This document shows, piece after piece, positions 9,683 through 20,949 of a stretch of 31,287 nt of DNA (position 1 is its first letter; every line of letters starts with the position of its first letter). A program made the translations under genes and the position numbers. A model generated the notes under the pieces. The model made no database searches. It saw only the letters and a list, made by a program, of their open reading frames with translations, and had not been told where the DNA came from. The stretch lies in NCBI GenBank assembly GCA_900642245.1, contig CAAAJI010000340.1, positions 1 through 31,287 of the forward strand. Direction: 5' to 3'. Source of the stretch: Fragilaria radians. Its lineage: Eukaryota > Bacillariophyta > Fragilariophyceae > Fragilariales > Fragilariaceae.

Positions 9683-10564
9683 CTAGGGTAAAGGAATACC
9701 ATCCAATAGGTAGGATTCATCATCTATCTTATCAAATGTTGTATTGCACTGTCTTGCTGCAGCCAACATAATGTAGAAAGATCTCTCAAATAGCCTCTGT
9801 CGGAATCTTCCATGAATATCATTATGGAATTCCCCAAACATGTGATCAATGTTTTGACACAATGTTCCTGATGAGAATAAATCAGGAAGTACATCATATT
9901 CACTCCCTTCAATATCTATTTTCATTACAACTCTAGGTCCATGAGAGTAATTTCCAAAGGTACTTTTGGGTACTATTCTGGATGATAAGTGTTGTGCTAT
10001 CCATGATGAAAGGCGAATCACTTTTGTGGATTGTGCCAGAGTTAAGTTTTGGACATCACCTAATCTTTGTCGCTCCGAAAATCCCCATTCATTTTGTGCT
10101 TCATCACCCTGATGAAAGAAATACTTTAGCTCTTCAACATCACTAACACCTACATTTTGAATGTGAAATCGCCATCCCTGTTTGGCATATGCTATGGATA
10201 CATTCTGAAGAGCTTTGACATGTTTTTGATTTGGCTCAAATTCAAAACAACAAAAATCACGATTATCTCGTTCCTTTCCAAAATAACGATCAAATGCATC
10301 TCTAGATAGTTGAGCTGCGGGATATTTATCTGGTTCAAAAAGAAAGCGACAATGAACGCCTATATTGGCACCAACATCCAGAAATACATGATAGCACATA
10401 TCTGCATCGCTTACGAGTACGGTTTCGTTGGTTTTCATTTTCTCCTCACGACCAGGTGTTATCGTTTTTGTCATTGATGGGTGAAGCAATGATAGCAATC
10501 CTAAGATACTGAATACAACAAGGAAGTGTCGGGATGATACTGTCAAATCCACTGCATTTACCAT
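9683..10564 (-). CDS. FkbM-type methyltransferase, membrane-anchored, secretory pathway
   Basis: A complete 293-residue protein with an ATG start at 10564. Residues about 13-28 form one hydrophobic segment, suggesting a type II signal anchor. The SAM-binding core follows: motif I FLDVGANIG (61-69), an acidic strand CFEFEPNQ (106-113), and the FkbM hallmark VMKIDIEGSEYDVLPDLF (213-230). Several N-glycosylation sequons (NET 46, NVS 121, NLT 173, NYS 205, NTT 274) and nine or so cysteines or aromatic pairs fit a lumenal enzyme. FkbM-fold enzymes O-methylate polyketides, sugars or glycans, so a Golgi glycan or lipid substrate is plausible but cannot be read from the sequence. The Cys-rich FCCFEFEP variant is notable. 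The gene stands alone, with long intergenic DNA on both sides. Confidence 0.82.
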   Translation of the reverse strand: MVNAVDLTVSSRHFLVVFSILGLLSLLHPSMTKTITPGREEKMKTNETVLVSDADMCYHVFLDVGANIGVHCRFLFEPDKYPAAQLSRDAFDRYFGKERDNRDFCCFEFEPNQKHVKALQNVSIAYAKQGWRFHIQNVGVSDVEELKYFFHQGDEAQNEWGFSERQRLGDVQNLTLAQSTKVIRLSSWIAQHLSSRIVPKSTFGNYSHGPRVVMKIDIEGSEYDVLPDLFSSGTLCQNIDHMFGEFHNDIHGRFRQRLFERSFYIMLAAARQCNTTFDKIDDESYLLDGIPLP

Positions 10565-12590
10565 GTTGCCTCAATGGAGAGAGTGAGCAATTAATTTTTT
10601 GCACAATTGTCAACTCTGCGATTTGTCCTTGCTCCAAATTCGTAGATGCTACTGGCTTTTATATGCAGTTCTTATCGTAGTATTTTGGTGCCGTTTGCCA
10701 AATTTTCTCGATCTCAACGGTTGAAAATAATGTCATTATAATGGATCCATCATATATCAAGTGGATTTCATCAACATGAAGCTTTTACTAATAATTTACA
10801 AGAAGCATAGACCTTGGAGTCCCAAAGTCAAGTTGTTACACAAAGAAAAGGGCCCCATAGAGTATGCCACTCATGCTAGGATTTTATTTACATTAAAACT
10901 CCTCTAAAATCACCGAGACCAGAAATTATAGAATTGATTCAAGAATAAAAGAAAATGAGGCTTGAAATTATGATTTGCTTAAGAGGGTACATGAGATATA
11001 GTTCTGTTTGGTCCAGATGTATGTTGATATACATGTCCTTGCATCATCACTGACTTTTATTCCAGGATGATTAGACTGTAATCTGTCAGTAGAATGAAGG
11101 TTAGTTGGTAATAGCTGGAGCCTCCACTACATAATTCCATTCATTGATGTTCATACTATGGCTGAAGCTGTTTAGGCATGCTTTGCATGTATTTGATGAA
11201 CGAAAGAAATATCATTAGACGTATTTCAGTGGCTAACTTGAGTATTTGTTTCCTTCAGGAGCGATAAAGTTGATGAAATTGATCTTAGGTAGGCTACAGC
11301 CAATTCATTTGATATATTTGCAGCGGAATTGCGCTGGAGTAATAAATTTCTCTGATGATTGACTTTGGCTCAGTGAGAAGCAGAGAATGTCGCTCAATTT
11401 GACTTAATAAGTGTGTTGATATTGATACGGAAACGTAGGATTAATTGATGTTAAAGTCCTTTGATGGCATTGCAACACTTATGCTAAGAATTGGGATGCC
11501 CTTTATTTTTCGTTCTTTGTCTCTCCCTCTGTTTTCGTTCTTTGTTTCTTTATTAGAGTCGCTTTTCAATAGACGCATAAGGCATGATATTGAAATGGAT
11601 CAAAAAGAGTTTCAAATGCATCATCAACGTCATGAATAAGAATTGAGCATGCATCATATTCAATGTGATTGAAGAGGTCCAGTTCCTGTGATGATGAAAT
11701 TATCTGCTAGCGTAACCACTTATCTATAGAGCACTTCCAATCGGCGTAGTCTTAAGATTCCTCCATTAACAAACCTTATATTGAGGTACACGTATCTTCT
11801 GGCCTGAATTTCTGTGATAAGGGCAAGTACCTTGTGACTATTGTTTTAACGTTAGGAAAAAATAAAACGAAGGCAATCTGTTTAGATCCTTCCTTATGTG
11901 AGAGCTAATTGAAGCCTGAAAAAGATGTTTTATTTTATTTAATGGATTGACTAAATTTTCTCCACTAAGCTTCTGTTCACAAAATTGAAAGGCATATGGT
12001 AACTAGAGGTAATATGCGATCTGCATTACTTCACCCACTTGTATCTTTATCTCATTCACGTTATTCTATTATTTTAATAGCCTATCACAGTAAACGATGG
12101 TTCATGATCACGTTTATACCATCCTTCTGAACTTTACAAGGACCTTGTTGAGATTTGGAATGCTGGCCTGAAAAAGGATTGGAGAATGAAACAACTCTTG
12201 AGAAGGATATGTGTAAAATTTGAGGGGACTAAGATCTCTGAATCTTCTAGGGAGAAGAAGTTTAGGAGAGGTGGCGTGTCACTTTTCTAGTAACAGCTAG
12301 ACTTCGTGGATACAGAATCATGATTGCTGGAATTAAAGGGGATGAAGAATTCATACAACAGAACATATTTAAATATGCTAAGCTGCTCGAAATGCTTGGG
12401 TAAAGTGCACACCAGAAGGTCAGAGGAGATGGTAGAGGGGGATGCAAGGTTAGCTTGCACAAATTTAGTGGCAACGTTTGCTCCACTGACTAAATCGAAG
12501 TTACGTTTTGTAGATGTAACTCTTGATGCTTGGATTCAAGGGCGAGAAATTTTGAGAAGAAGACTTGCAATGTTTTAGGACGTTCAATCT
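10565..12590. other. Gene-poor region, nothing recognised
   Basis: About 2 kb of AT-rich DNA. Short frames occur (for example plus 11445-11639, and 12324-12578 on +) but none shows a family motif or supporting splice structure. The right part may be degraded retroelement, because copia remnants begin directly after it. Confidence 0.4.
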
Positions 12591-12599
12591 GTGAAATGG

Positions 12600-13635
12600 A
12601 CATGATAATTCACTTCATGCATAACCTGCCTGACGAGTAAGAAACAACGTGTGGCAGACTTGTTCACGAAGAAATTGTAGGGAGAGGCTTACAAATATTA
12701 TGCAGAAAAGCTTCTGCCGAAATGAATTAATCAAAAGAATGATGCTACAGAGTAAAGGTAATATTCATTTAGGTCAATGTGCGTAAGAGAAAAATAAAAG
12801 CAAGAGGAAAATTATAGGAAATATCCAGGTGAGGAATTTTAGTGATCATGTGTTAGGATATAGAGCTAGTTGTAGGGAGAAATTTTCGGCTATGGATTGG
12901 TACGACTTGCTAGAAAGGTTAAAATAAGGTTGGTTGAAGCACTCAAGGGTGGTATATTGTAGCTAGCCAACTTGATTCCAATTTATCAATCAAAATTACA
13001 TCCAGTAAGAGTGCTTTGTTGGTAATATATGTTGATGCATGTTTTACCATTGGAACGGGGTGGAGCCATTACTGAAGTCATTGAGTTGATAAGTTCCAGA
13101 TTTGAATTGAAGCTCAACACAAGCTGACCAATGAGTCAAGCTGCATGATTATCAAGGAAGACAGAAGAACTTGAATCATACAACCTCATATGATTCATCA
13201 CTTTAGGCATTTGGTGACAAAAGAAAGAATGTAGGCTCATTATCCACCTTGGTTGAGTAGTGGGAAATACTGAAGGTTGCAATTGAATACTGAGTCATTC
13301 TACTAGCTTGATCCAAAAAGCTGACGAAAAGGATAGGGATCTTGCCATCTACGATAGAACCAGAGGCAAGAAAAATTGTAAGGTAACATCGGGTAATAAT
13401 CTACGAGTCTAAAATAGAGCTAAAGAGCAAGAAGAGGAGAGGTTTAGAATGTGGCTATATGTGAAGTATTCCATGAGATCAAGTTCATCTTTTATTCATT
13501 AGAGAGTCTTGGGATCTCCGTGACACTTCCTATTGTTATTCACCCCGATAACATTGACTATTTTTATGTCGGAAATGTTTCTTCCAGCATGCAGACAGGC
13601 ATGTTGATGAAAGATTCTGCATTGTGTTATTAAGA
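12600..13635 (+). mobile_element. Scrambled Ty1/copia relic
   Basis: Copia landmarks appear on the plus strand out of canonical order. An RNase H end, KKQRVADLFTKKL, lies at about 12633-12670. An RT catalytic block, LLVIYVDACFTIGT, with YVDD changed to YVDA, lies at about 13018-13060 and is followed after a frameshift by ITEVIELISSRFELKLN. An IIQPHMIHHF piece lies near 13180. An RNase H segment, AICEVFHEIKFIFYSLESLG then LPIVIHPDNIDYF, lies at 13454-13570. The first piece is therefore a different copy from the rest. The region between RT and RNase H is largely deleted. It is nonfunctional. Confidence 0.72.
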
Positions 13636-13817
13636 TAATTTTTGTTCTGAAAACAGGAGAACAAGGATTATATTATTTCACTAGAAAACAGGTGGAGAGA
13701 GTTTTGACAAACATGTGGTTGATAATTTAGAGAGACGATGGAAGACGGAATAGATAATTTAAAAGATCTCAATTAAACTAATGGTAGTAGTTTGTTACCT
13801 CGCGAGAGAATGAGGAC

Positions 13818-13825
13818 TGACGTCA
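13818..13825. promoter_or_regulatory. CRE palindrome TGACGTCA upstream of the Fpg gene
   Basis: A perfect 8-bp TGACGTCA palindrome, the bZIP/CREB core site, about 50 bp 5' of the ATG at 13875. Diatoms use CRE-like elements with bZIP factors for CO2/cAMP and light responses. Function here is inferred from sequence and position only. Confidence 0.4.
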
Positions 13826-13874
13826 GATTTAGGGGGCACTGAACTACCGACCCATGCCCAGCACATAGTTTTTC

Positions 13875-14999
13875 ATGCCGGAATTACCGGAAGTGGAAAA
13901 CTTTCGTCGACTCTTGCTTCCGCTTGTATCCAAATCGATTCCATTGTCGATACGAATTCTTAACCCTGAGAACAGTCCAAAACGAAAATTTATTTCTCAA
14001 CAAGATGTTGTCAAATTGAACAATCAAGTTCTCTTGATCGATGTCCAACGAAAAGGAAAATTGATATGCATGATGCTATCATCTATCCAAAACAAACGCA
14101 TCAATCCAAATCGATCGTATCTATTCCTTCATATGGGAATGACAGGTCGAATATCCACACCAGATTATATTCCTCGATTGGAATCCTTAGGTTCCGAGGA
14201 AAGTTATCCTCCAAAGCATACACACCTTATATTTTCTTGTGGAAGACTAGAAGCTTCGTTTAGTGATCCAAGGAAATTTGGTAGTGTGATACTTCAATCA
14301 TCTCAGGAATGTGAATTTTCGAAACTAGCACCAGATGCTCTGGAAATATCATCGAATACGTCTAAGTTCAGTATTGAAGGACTAATTAGTCAAAGCACTC
14401 CGATTAAGACCATATTATTGGATCAAACAAGGGTTATGAGTGGTGTCGGTAATTGGATTGCCGATGAAGTCCTATACCAATCTCAAATTCATCCTAATCA
14501 ACGATACTTGTCCGAGGAGATGGCCAATCAAATTATTAGCTGTCTAGGAACCATCCTACGTCAAGCAATTGATTGTTTAAATAAGGATATTGATTTTCCC
14601 AGTTCATGGATTTTTCATGTTCGATGGAACAAACGTGAAAAAAACATGTCAGGAGCTATATTGCATGATGAAAGAGGTAACAATGTCGAATTTATTACAT
14701 CGGGGGGTCGAACATCTGCAATTGTACCATCCCGACAACGACTTTTGACGACGACGACGACGACGACGACTACGAATGTCGAATCTAGTAGCAACAAAAA
14801 CAAATCCAAATCAAAGTCACGAGCCCAAACTATGTTACAGACTGAAGAATGGATGGAAGAAAATGACGTCAATTGCCATACGGATAGCAATGATGACCAC
14901 ACAAATCACAAGAAAAAGTCGTCAAGTCGCAAAAGATATCCAACTTTGTCTTTGGAGGAAGGTACATCAAAGATTGCAACTAAGCGGCAACGAAAGTAA
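13875..14999 (+). CDS. FPG: Fpg/Nei-family DNA glycosylase, zincless plant/fungal type
   Basis: A 374-residue bifunctional base-excision repair glycosylase/AP lyase, expected to remove oxidised purines. The start is certain because the catalytic PELPE must follow the initiator Met (Pro2 is the nucleophile, Glu3 catalytic). Visible landmarks: a beta-hairpin lysine in QRKGKL (Lys62), LHMGMTG (85-91), SDPRKFG (130-136), and the helix-two-turn-helix LLDQTRVMSGVGNWIADE (181-198, with Asn193). The C-terminal CxxC...CxxC zinc finger of bacterial Fpg is absent. In its place is VEFITSGGRTSAIVP (271-285), the zincless finger known from plant and fungal enzymes, with Arg279 in the DNA-binding position. 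A Thr9 tract encoded by an ACG microsatellite (14748-14773) leads into a Lys/Ser/Arg-rich tail ending KRQRK, likely a nuclear localisation signal. No intron is apparent. Confidence 0.95.
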   Translation: MPELPEVENFRRLLLPLVSKSIPLSIRILNPENSPKRKFISQQDVVKLNNQVLLIDVQRKGKLICMMLSSIQNKRINPNRSYLFLHMGMTGRISTPDYIPRLESLGSEESYPPKHTHLIFSCGRLEASFSDPRKFGSVILQSSQECEFSKLAPDALEISSNTSKFSIEGLISQSTPIKTILLDQTRVMSGVGNWIADEVLYQSQIHPNQRYLSEEMANQIISCLGTILRQAIDCLNKDIDFPSSWIFHVRWNKREKNMSGAILHDERGNNVEFITSGGRTSAIVPSRQRLLTTTTTTTTTNVESSSNKNKSKSKSRAQTMLQTEEWMEENDVNCHTDSNDDHTNHKKKSSSRKRYPTLSLEEGTSKIATKRQRK

Positions 15000-15540
15000 T
15001 TTGTAGCCAAAGTATTTATAAATATCAACAATAATAGCAAAAAAACGGTTGTCTCCTGTATCAACTACCTGAACACTATCTCCAGAACCTTGGCCTTTAC
15101 TAAGAAAATAACAGAGAAGAATTCTTTAATGGTTGTGTCAGTTGGCAACGAAAGAATCAAGGACAAAAGTGTATTTACTCCTGTTTCTCCATCTTTTACC
15201 CGCAATATGACCATTATGAAAACTAAATAATTGTCTGTTTTAGAATTTCTTTATGACATAATACGTCATCTTTTTCTGATATGAAAGATGCTATCTTTTG
15301 AGGCATTGCGAATGATGCATATAAATTCTCCCGTTCTGTTGATCATCTTTAACTACCCTGTCTCCTCATGAGTTTATTGCCTTCTGTGTTTCTCTAGCTG
15401 GATGTATTGTACTTTTCTGTCCTTTAACTATACATACATTTACTTAAATTATCATCTCTTCTCTTCTATACCGATGTATCTTTTGTTAGCCTCCTGTGCA
15501 TCACTTAATTTCGATCAAGTCAACAATGGCATACGATGAT
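15000..15540. other. Intergenic, nothing recognised
   Basis: The 3' flank of the Fpg gene up to the truncated 5' end of a copia element. T-rich; no gene or LTR recognised. Confidence 0.45.
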
Positions 15541-17772
15541 AAGGGCTACGTGTTGGATGGAACAATTCAAGCCATGTTCAATGATGCTGGCATTGTGGGT
15601 GATTTTTGCAAAGGTTTGTGGGCTAAATGCACATCTACAGCTACATATTATGATAATACTATTGTGAAGAAAGATAAGGACAAATCACCACTGGAAATAA
15701 TGTTTAAAGAGTAGGCTAAGGAGCTAAAAAGACTGAGAAAGTTTGGAGAAATATGTGTTACAGCAACCAAAGCCAAGGTCCAAGGAAAGTTGAGTGATAG
15801 AGGAACTGTTTGTGTGTATGTTTGTTACCCAAATAACCATGCAAACAACGTTTATAGATTCTTGAACTTGAAGACAAATCAAATCATGAAGTCTAGAGAC
15901 GTCATCTGAAAAAAAAGTTATAGAGAATGGATAAAGTAGAAAGATAACTTGAAAAAGACTGAAGATGAACTTTCTGATTCAGAAGTTGAAGAAGATGGCA
16001 GAAAGGAACAAAAAGAATTGGAATTACTAGCCAAAAGGAATGAAACAGCCAACAATAAGAAAGCCTTGAAACAAATTTCAAAATTAAGAAGCTGGTTCAA
16101 TCTTGATCCGTCAAGATTCATGGAGGTGCAAGATTCTGGAAGGGATTTGGTAGTTGAAAGTGCGGATATTGCATCAAAAATGCTTAATTTGGTTGAAGAA
16201 CCAAAGACTTTTGACAAACCTTATAACCATCAAATGCCAATCACAGACTTAAATATGGCAGAAAGCCATCTTGAAGGAATTTTATGAAATGAGCGCAAAG
16301 GGAGTTTGGAGGAAAATACAAAAGTCGGAATTGCCCAATGGTTGGAATTGTATTCAGAGCAAATGTTTTTTTTAATTAAGCGCAATGGAGTCTATCTTGT
16401 GCGGTTGGTGGCGTGCGGGTATAGTCAGGTACCGGAGTAGATTTTCAGGAGAGTTTTGCACCAGCAATTAATGATGTGACGTTCCGGATTTTATTGGTTA
16501 TGACGCTTATCTGGAATTTAAAGTCAAAGTTGTCAACATCAAGACCGCCTTTTTGCATGGAGATTTAAAAGAAACAATCTACACGGAGATTCCAAAGGGT
16601 ATGGAAGCAAACAACGATGAATGCTTAATTTTAAACAAAACAATCTGTGGTCTTGTTCAGAGTGCAAGAGAATTTTATAACAAACTTGTGTCTGCGTTGA
16701 AGGATTGTGGCTTTCAAGGGAGTATGGTTGATCTGTGCCTTTGGATTGAGCATTTTAACCAGGACATTGTCATTATTGTAATCTATGTTGATGATTGCTT
16801 GATAAGTGGAGATGATGTGAGCAAAGAAGAAGTTATTGAAGAGTTGCAAGATTACGATTTTGGTTGAAAAATTGAAACCATTTAACAGATTACTTGAGGT
16901 GCCAAATCATTGCAAATTTTGAAAAGAAATCATTGTTCTTTATGCAGCCACATTAATTTAAGAACTTGGAAGTAAACTTTCGTGATGAGATTGTGAATTT
17001 GAGCAATTATGGCACACCTGATACTCCCTCTTTTAAGATCGTACGCGAAAATGTCAACAAAATTGTCCCAAACTGACAAGCTAGATACAGATCAGGAGTT
17101 GGGATGTTGCTGTTCTTAATTAAATATTCAAGACCAGATTTGGTGAATGATGTGCGGGAATTATCCAAATGCATGGACAGTGCAAGTAATGCAACTTACA
17201 AGGAAACGTGAAGGGTGATGAAGTTTGTTTTAGACACCAAGCAGTACTGTCTAAAGATGCAACCAGTTGATGAAGGCAAGGACTGGGATTTGATATCATA
17301 TTGTGACACTAATTGGGCCAGTGACGCTGAGAGGAGGATAAGTGTGACTGGCTTTATCATTTACCTGCTTGGAGTGTTTATTCGTTGGAGATCAAAGGGG
17401 CAGAAAGGCGTTACCCTTTCTAGCAGTGAGGCGGAATATGTGGCCATTTCTGAGGCAGTTTAGGAAATTTGCTTTATTTGGCTAATTTGTTGGAGAACAT
17501 TGGGATGAACATTAAACTTCCTATTTTGGTAAACAATGTTGGTGCTATCATAATGGCCGAGAATTAAAGTTCTGGAGTCCGTACAAGGCATGTCAACACC
17601 AGATACCACTTTATTCAAGAAAATATTGAGGATGACTTCATTAAAATTCTGTTTGTGAAGTCTTGTGATAATGATGCGGACATACTTACCAAAAATGCGA
17701 ACATAGATACTTATAAAAAGCATGTAAATAGGTTCTTAGGAAAGATAACTGAAAGATTGGAAAAGGGAATCT
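15541..17772 (+). mobile_element. 5'-truncated Ty1/copia element (integrase end, RT, RNase H)
   Basis: Starts inside the integrase C-terminal region (AMFNDAGIVGDFCKGLWAKC) and continues in the same frame past a TAG at 15712 with FGEICVT and NNHANNVYRFLN. A linker (SKLRSWFNLDPSRF) precedes RT. The RT has VNIKTAFLHGDLKETIY (about 16530-16580), ICGLVQSAREFYNKLVSALK (about 16640-16700) and an intact catalytic IYVDDCLISG (about 16780-16810). RNase H follows: YSRPDLVNDVRELSKCMD, ISYCDTNWASDAERRISVTG (17293-17350), RSKGQKGVTLSSSEAEYVA (17391-17447), then VNNVGAI and RTRHVNTRYHF. The pol end (ADILTK..) lies near 17680-17770. Gag, protease and the integrase catalytic core are missing. Many stops and frameshifts are present. 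Confidence 0.92.
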
Positions 17773-19062
17773 GAGAGATGGGAAGGGTATTGGAGCATAT
17801 CTCTCATATTCTTAACTCAACTATGAATTAAGATTTAGGCTAATGTCTGTGCAACGGTTGGCGATTCTAAATGTGAGAACTGTGACGAGAACTAATATAT
17901 TTTAGTGATAGTTTAAAAGAATTATTTTAGTAATTACAATTTAAGTGTGAAGAGGTATTTTAACAACCATAGCTCTTGTCCAAAAGAACCTGTTTTTTGT
18001 CCTTCAAAGGTAGCACATTTTGAAATACATTAGATTTTCTAATTGTCATTATTCAAGAAGATTTGATATATTGAATTAATAACTGAATTCCGTCAAGAGT
18101 GTGCTAAAATATCCAACTTTACATTTAGAAACGAAGCATTGATAGCATGGTTAGGGAAGATTGTAGAATGTCAATTTACTGTCAATGAACAATTTCTGGA
18201 TTTGAGTATTAACATCATTATCATTATATTGAACTATGGTTTGTCCATATATGTAATCAAAGCAAGGTCTTCAGCTCTCTTTATGTTAGAATATTATTCA
18301 ACGTTCACACTTCTATGCTTTGCCGCCTCGTCAACTGTGGACATCGTGTAAGGACTCCTATGTCCCAACTTGAATGTGATGTATTTCAAGTTTGATGATA
18401 GTATTGTATATCAATGCAAAACACAAAGAGGATGTGCTTTCATAAACGCAAGGCATTGTTGATTGTCCCATCCATTACTTCTAAAATATTTTGAAAATAG
18501 GAATAGGAATAGGAATATCATTAAGTAAATGTATTTCCTCAATAGGTTCCAACTTGTGATGTTTTTGATGCTAAACAAATTTTGCAGACAAGATTGCATT
18601 ATTGATACATTGATGTTGCATGTGTGGTTTTGTTTTACTCTTTTCCTATTGTGCGTCCAAATAAGTTGATAGCAAAAGTTGGCATATTTCATTAAACTTG
18701 TATGTTTGTTGGAGTATCTGAGTACAGCATGAAAGAAATGAAGGATATTGCTGAGGAATGTACTGATATTTTTCACCACTAATCAAAAGCTATTTCTCAC
18801 ATGTCTTCATTTCTTGTAATAAGCTGCACACATTGATTAGTGGACTTTTCAAAATGTTTATTTAAGATACATTGATTCTTACCATTGTTGGTGGATACAT
18901 CCAGTTTGTAAGTCTCTTCATCCAATCTTGATTTTCTCTTCAAAGTTCTAGTAGATGGCGCTTACATTGCTACGCAATCTTTCTAAGATTAGTGGCAACT
19001 TTACAATGTGAATTTTTCCTAAACAGAGCATTATTGCATGTTGTGTATTCCCAAGTAATAAC
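17773..19062. other. Copia 3' flank (possible LTR start) and unassigned AT-rich DNA
   Basis: The purine tract GAGAGATGGGAAGGG followed by TATTGGA (17773-17795) resembles the polypurine tract and LTR start of the related element near 22850, so an LTR remnant may begin at about 17788. No matching 5' LTR was found. Beyond that no gene was identified. A 122-codon minus frame at 18411-18779 has no recognisable motif. Confidence 0.4.
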
Positions 19063-19311
19063 TTATGAATAAACAACATTATAAATATCATGGACATATT
19101 TTCCTGTGAATGCCATTATCTTATCTTGATAATTTCTCCTTGACAAAGCAACATATAATACTTGTGTTTCCAGGTGAACAGCTATCTGATTGAAATGTTA
19201 TTCTTGAAGCATATTTATTGTCCCTGCAAATTCTCCAATAGCAGAAAACTGGCTGTTGCAAAGGGTAAAGGGTAATCTTGGATCATTGCAATGAAGAATT
19301 ATTCTTGGTAT
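19063..19311 (-). mobile_element. Helitron/PIF1-like helicase C-terminal relic
   Basis: One minus-strand frame reads IPRIILHCNDPRLPFTL, CNSQFSAIGEFAGTIN, MLQE, a stop, HFNQIAVHLE, TQVLYVALSR, and ends FTGKYVHDIYNVVYS then a stop. This matches in order the C terminus of Helitron RepHel and PIF1 helicases: IPRI, LPF...QFP, FAxTINKSQGQ, YVALSR (motif VI arginine finger) and the terminal NVVYKEVL-type end. Only one stop interrupts it, at the Gly-Gln of the SQGQ motif. The upstream helicase motifs and the Rep domain are not seen; at about 19500 the sequence becomes a gypsy integrase. A short truncated relic. Family identification is by eye. Confidence 0.72.
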
Positions 19312-19499
19312 CATGTATTTGATGCATATTTTTTAACCAATCCTGCACTAAATACTGTTGATTCTATTGCTGCTTTGTCTAGTTCACTTTTAATCAAAGC
19401 TTTAGGAGTAATCTGCATGAAAGAACAGGATTATGATTATGCCATGAAAATCATGGCAACATATGGAACTGAAATACCACAAGATGATATTCCATAATC

Positions 19500-20560
19500 A
19501 ATTTTTTCATGGACTGGAAGTTTTTGCCTATAAACTCAATACCTCTGTCATGAGTTATCTGAGTTGGTTACGGATATCTTGAGAACCATTCTTGTTTGGC
19601 TATGTTGGCTACTGTGATAGATCTTTTATCATTGTACTGGTGCATGGCAAACCAACCAGTTGCTGGGTCAATCATTGTGACACATTTGCATATGAGATCA
19701 TTTTTTCCTTTTCAGCAGATTGCGAATGGTCCTATTAAGTCAATACACATTTTGTCCCAAGGGCTAGCTTCTGCCTCTTTTGGTGGTAGCCATCCATATT
19801 GTTTTTCCGCACGTTTGTTTCTTTTGCAACTTGGGCATGTTTGCACATAGGTTGTGATTTGGTCTCTCCTTTTGGGCCAAAACAAGTGTTGTGAAATAGT
19901 TTCTTCTGTTCTATTTATTCCTGGGTGACACAGGGTAATGTGATACCAATCAATAACATGTTGATGTAAATGTTTTGGAACTACTATTTTATTATTGTAG
20001 CATATAAGTGATCTAATTTTTCCTCCCCCATGAAAGTCTTTTAATTTATACTTGCTGGTATTATTTAAAAGTACTTTCTTTAACTGTGGATCACGCTTCT
20101 GCGCGAGTTCCAAGTGTTAATAAGATAGAGGGTGAAAGTCATACTTATCTGCATTCTTATTTTGTATTAATGACATTCAACAAGAGCATAAAATGATTCT
20201 TGGAAATCCTCATAGGATGTGGAGGTCTGGGGTAAACAACTAAGGGCATCAGCTACAACATTGTTTTCCCCTTTTATATTTTGTAGATCAGGAGAATATC
20301 CTTCTATGAAGAGTCTCCTTCTCATAATTCTGCCAGAGTTGAAATTTTTGTAAGTTAGATTTGCATGATCTGTGTGGACAGTTAGTTGTTGTCCCGATAG
20401 AATGTTTCTAAATTCTTTAAGGCTTTCCACAATGGATAGTAATTCCCGTTTGGTGGTAGTATACCGGGTCTGTGCCGCGTTTAATTTTCTGCTATAGAAG
20501 GCCACAGGTCTGTTGATGACCTGAAAATATCCCTGATCCCTAATTTGCCACCAGCGTTAC
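19500..20560 (-). mobile_element. Ty3/gypsy pol fragment (RNase H and integrase)
   Basis: Minus strand, in order. RNase H reads NRPVAFYSRKLNAAQTRYTT, then the catalytic Glu in KRELLSIVE, Asp in HTDHANLTY and the last Asp in VVADALSCLP (20560-20220). The integrase zinc-binding domain reads WYHITLCHPGINRTEETI, followed by the Cys pair of TCPSCKRNKRA (20010-19800). The integrase core start, WDKMCIDLIGPF (first catalytic Asp), lies near 19750-19712, then MIDPATGWFAMHQY, and further on ITHDRGIEFIGKNFQSM (second catalytic Asp, about 19560-19500). Breaks lie near 20110-20165 and after IDLIGPFAIC (a TGA). The reverse transcriptase upstream is missing and replaced by plus-strand copia sequence. Confidence 0.88.
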
Positions 20561-20604
20561 AGCACAAATATCTTCTAAATTTGGTGCTGCTGTACCAATA
20601 ACAG

Positions 20605-20885
20605 TTGCTTGTGGTAAGGTGTATAACTATCTTGGCATGACACTTGATCTTCTCAAGACACACTTTTTACTGCAGATTATCTTGACAAAATACTGTTTCA
20701 CCTCCCTGATGACAGGCTCCCACTCCAGCTGCCAACCAATTGTTCACTGTCAAGACTACCAACCCAACGTTCTTATCAAAGCCAGATGCTGACCATTTCC
20801 ATCATGTTGTGGCTCAACTGCTATTCCTATGCAAGCATGCACAACATGACATCAAAACGGCTGTATTGTTTCATTTCTGCACCTA
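20605..20885 (+). mobile_element. Copia RT 3' fragment of the PAANHLF lineage
   Basis: Plus strand reads KVYNYLGMTLD at 20613-20645, DYLDKILFHLPDD at about 20675-20715 after a frameshift, remnants of the TTPAANHLF block, then KPDADHFHHVVAQLLFLCKH (about 20778-20840) and a degraded RPDIQTAVAF. This order is that of the RT thumb region of diatom CoDi-type copia elements, in the same lineage as the RNase H relic at 1280-1722. It is wedged between the gypsy fragment and minus-strand copia element B. Confidence 0.75.
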
Positions 20886-20949
20886 GTACAGCAGCCTGAA
20901 TGTGAAGTCTCTGGAATATTAAAAATTCCATAGAGAGAATATGGAATAT

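Noticed and set aside
12262..12578. Overlapping open frames on both strands before the copia relic
   Set aside because: Neither has a recognisable domain, and they are mutually antisense. A gag-like reading (IIHFMHNLPDE, about 12605) overlaps the better-supported RNase H end in another frame.
14615..14902. Minus-strand open frame opposite the Fpg C terminus
   Set aside because: A shadow of the well-supported Fpg coding frame; its Val run is the complement of the ACG repeat.
18411..18779. Minus-strand open frame of 122 codons
   Set aside because: No family motif or supporting context, with a biased AT-rich composition; probably a chance frame in decayed transposon DNA.
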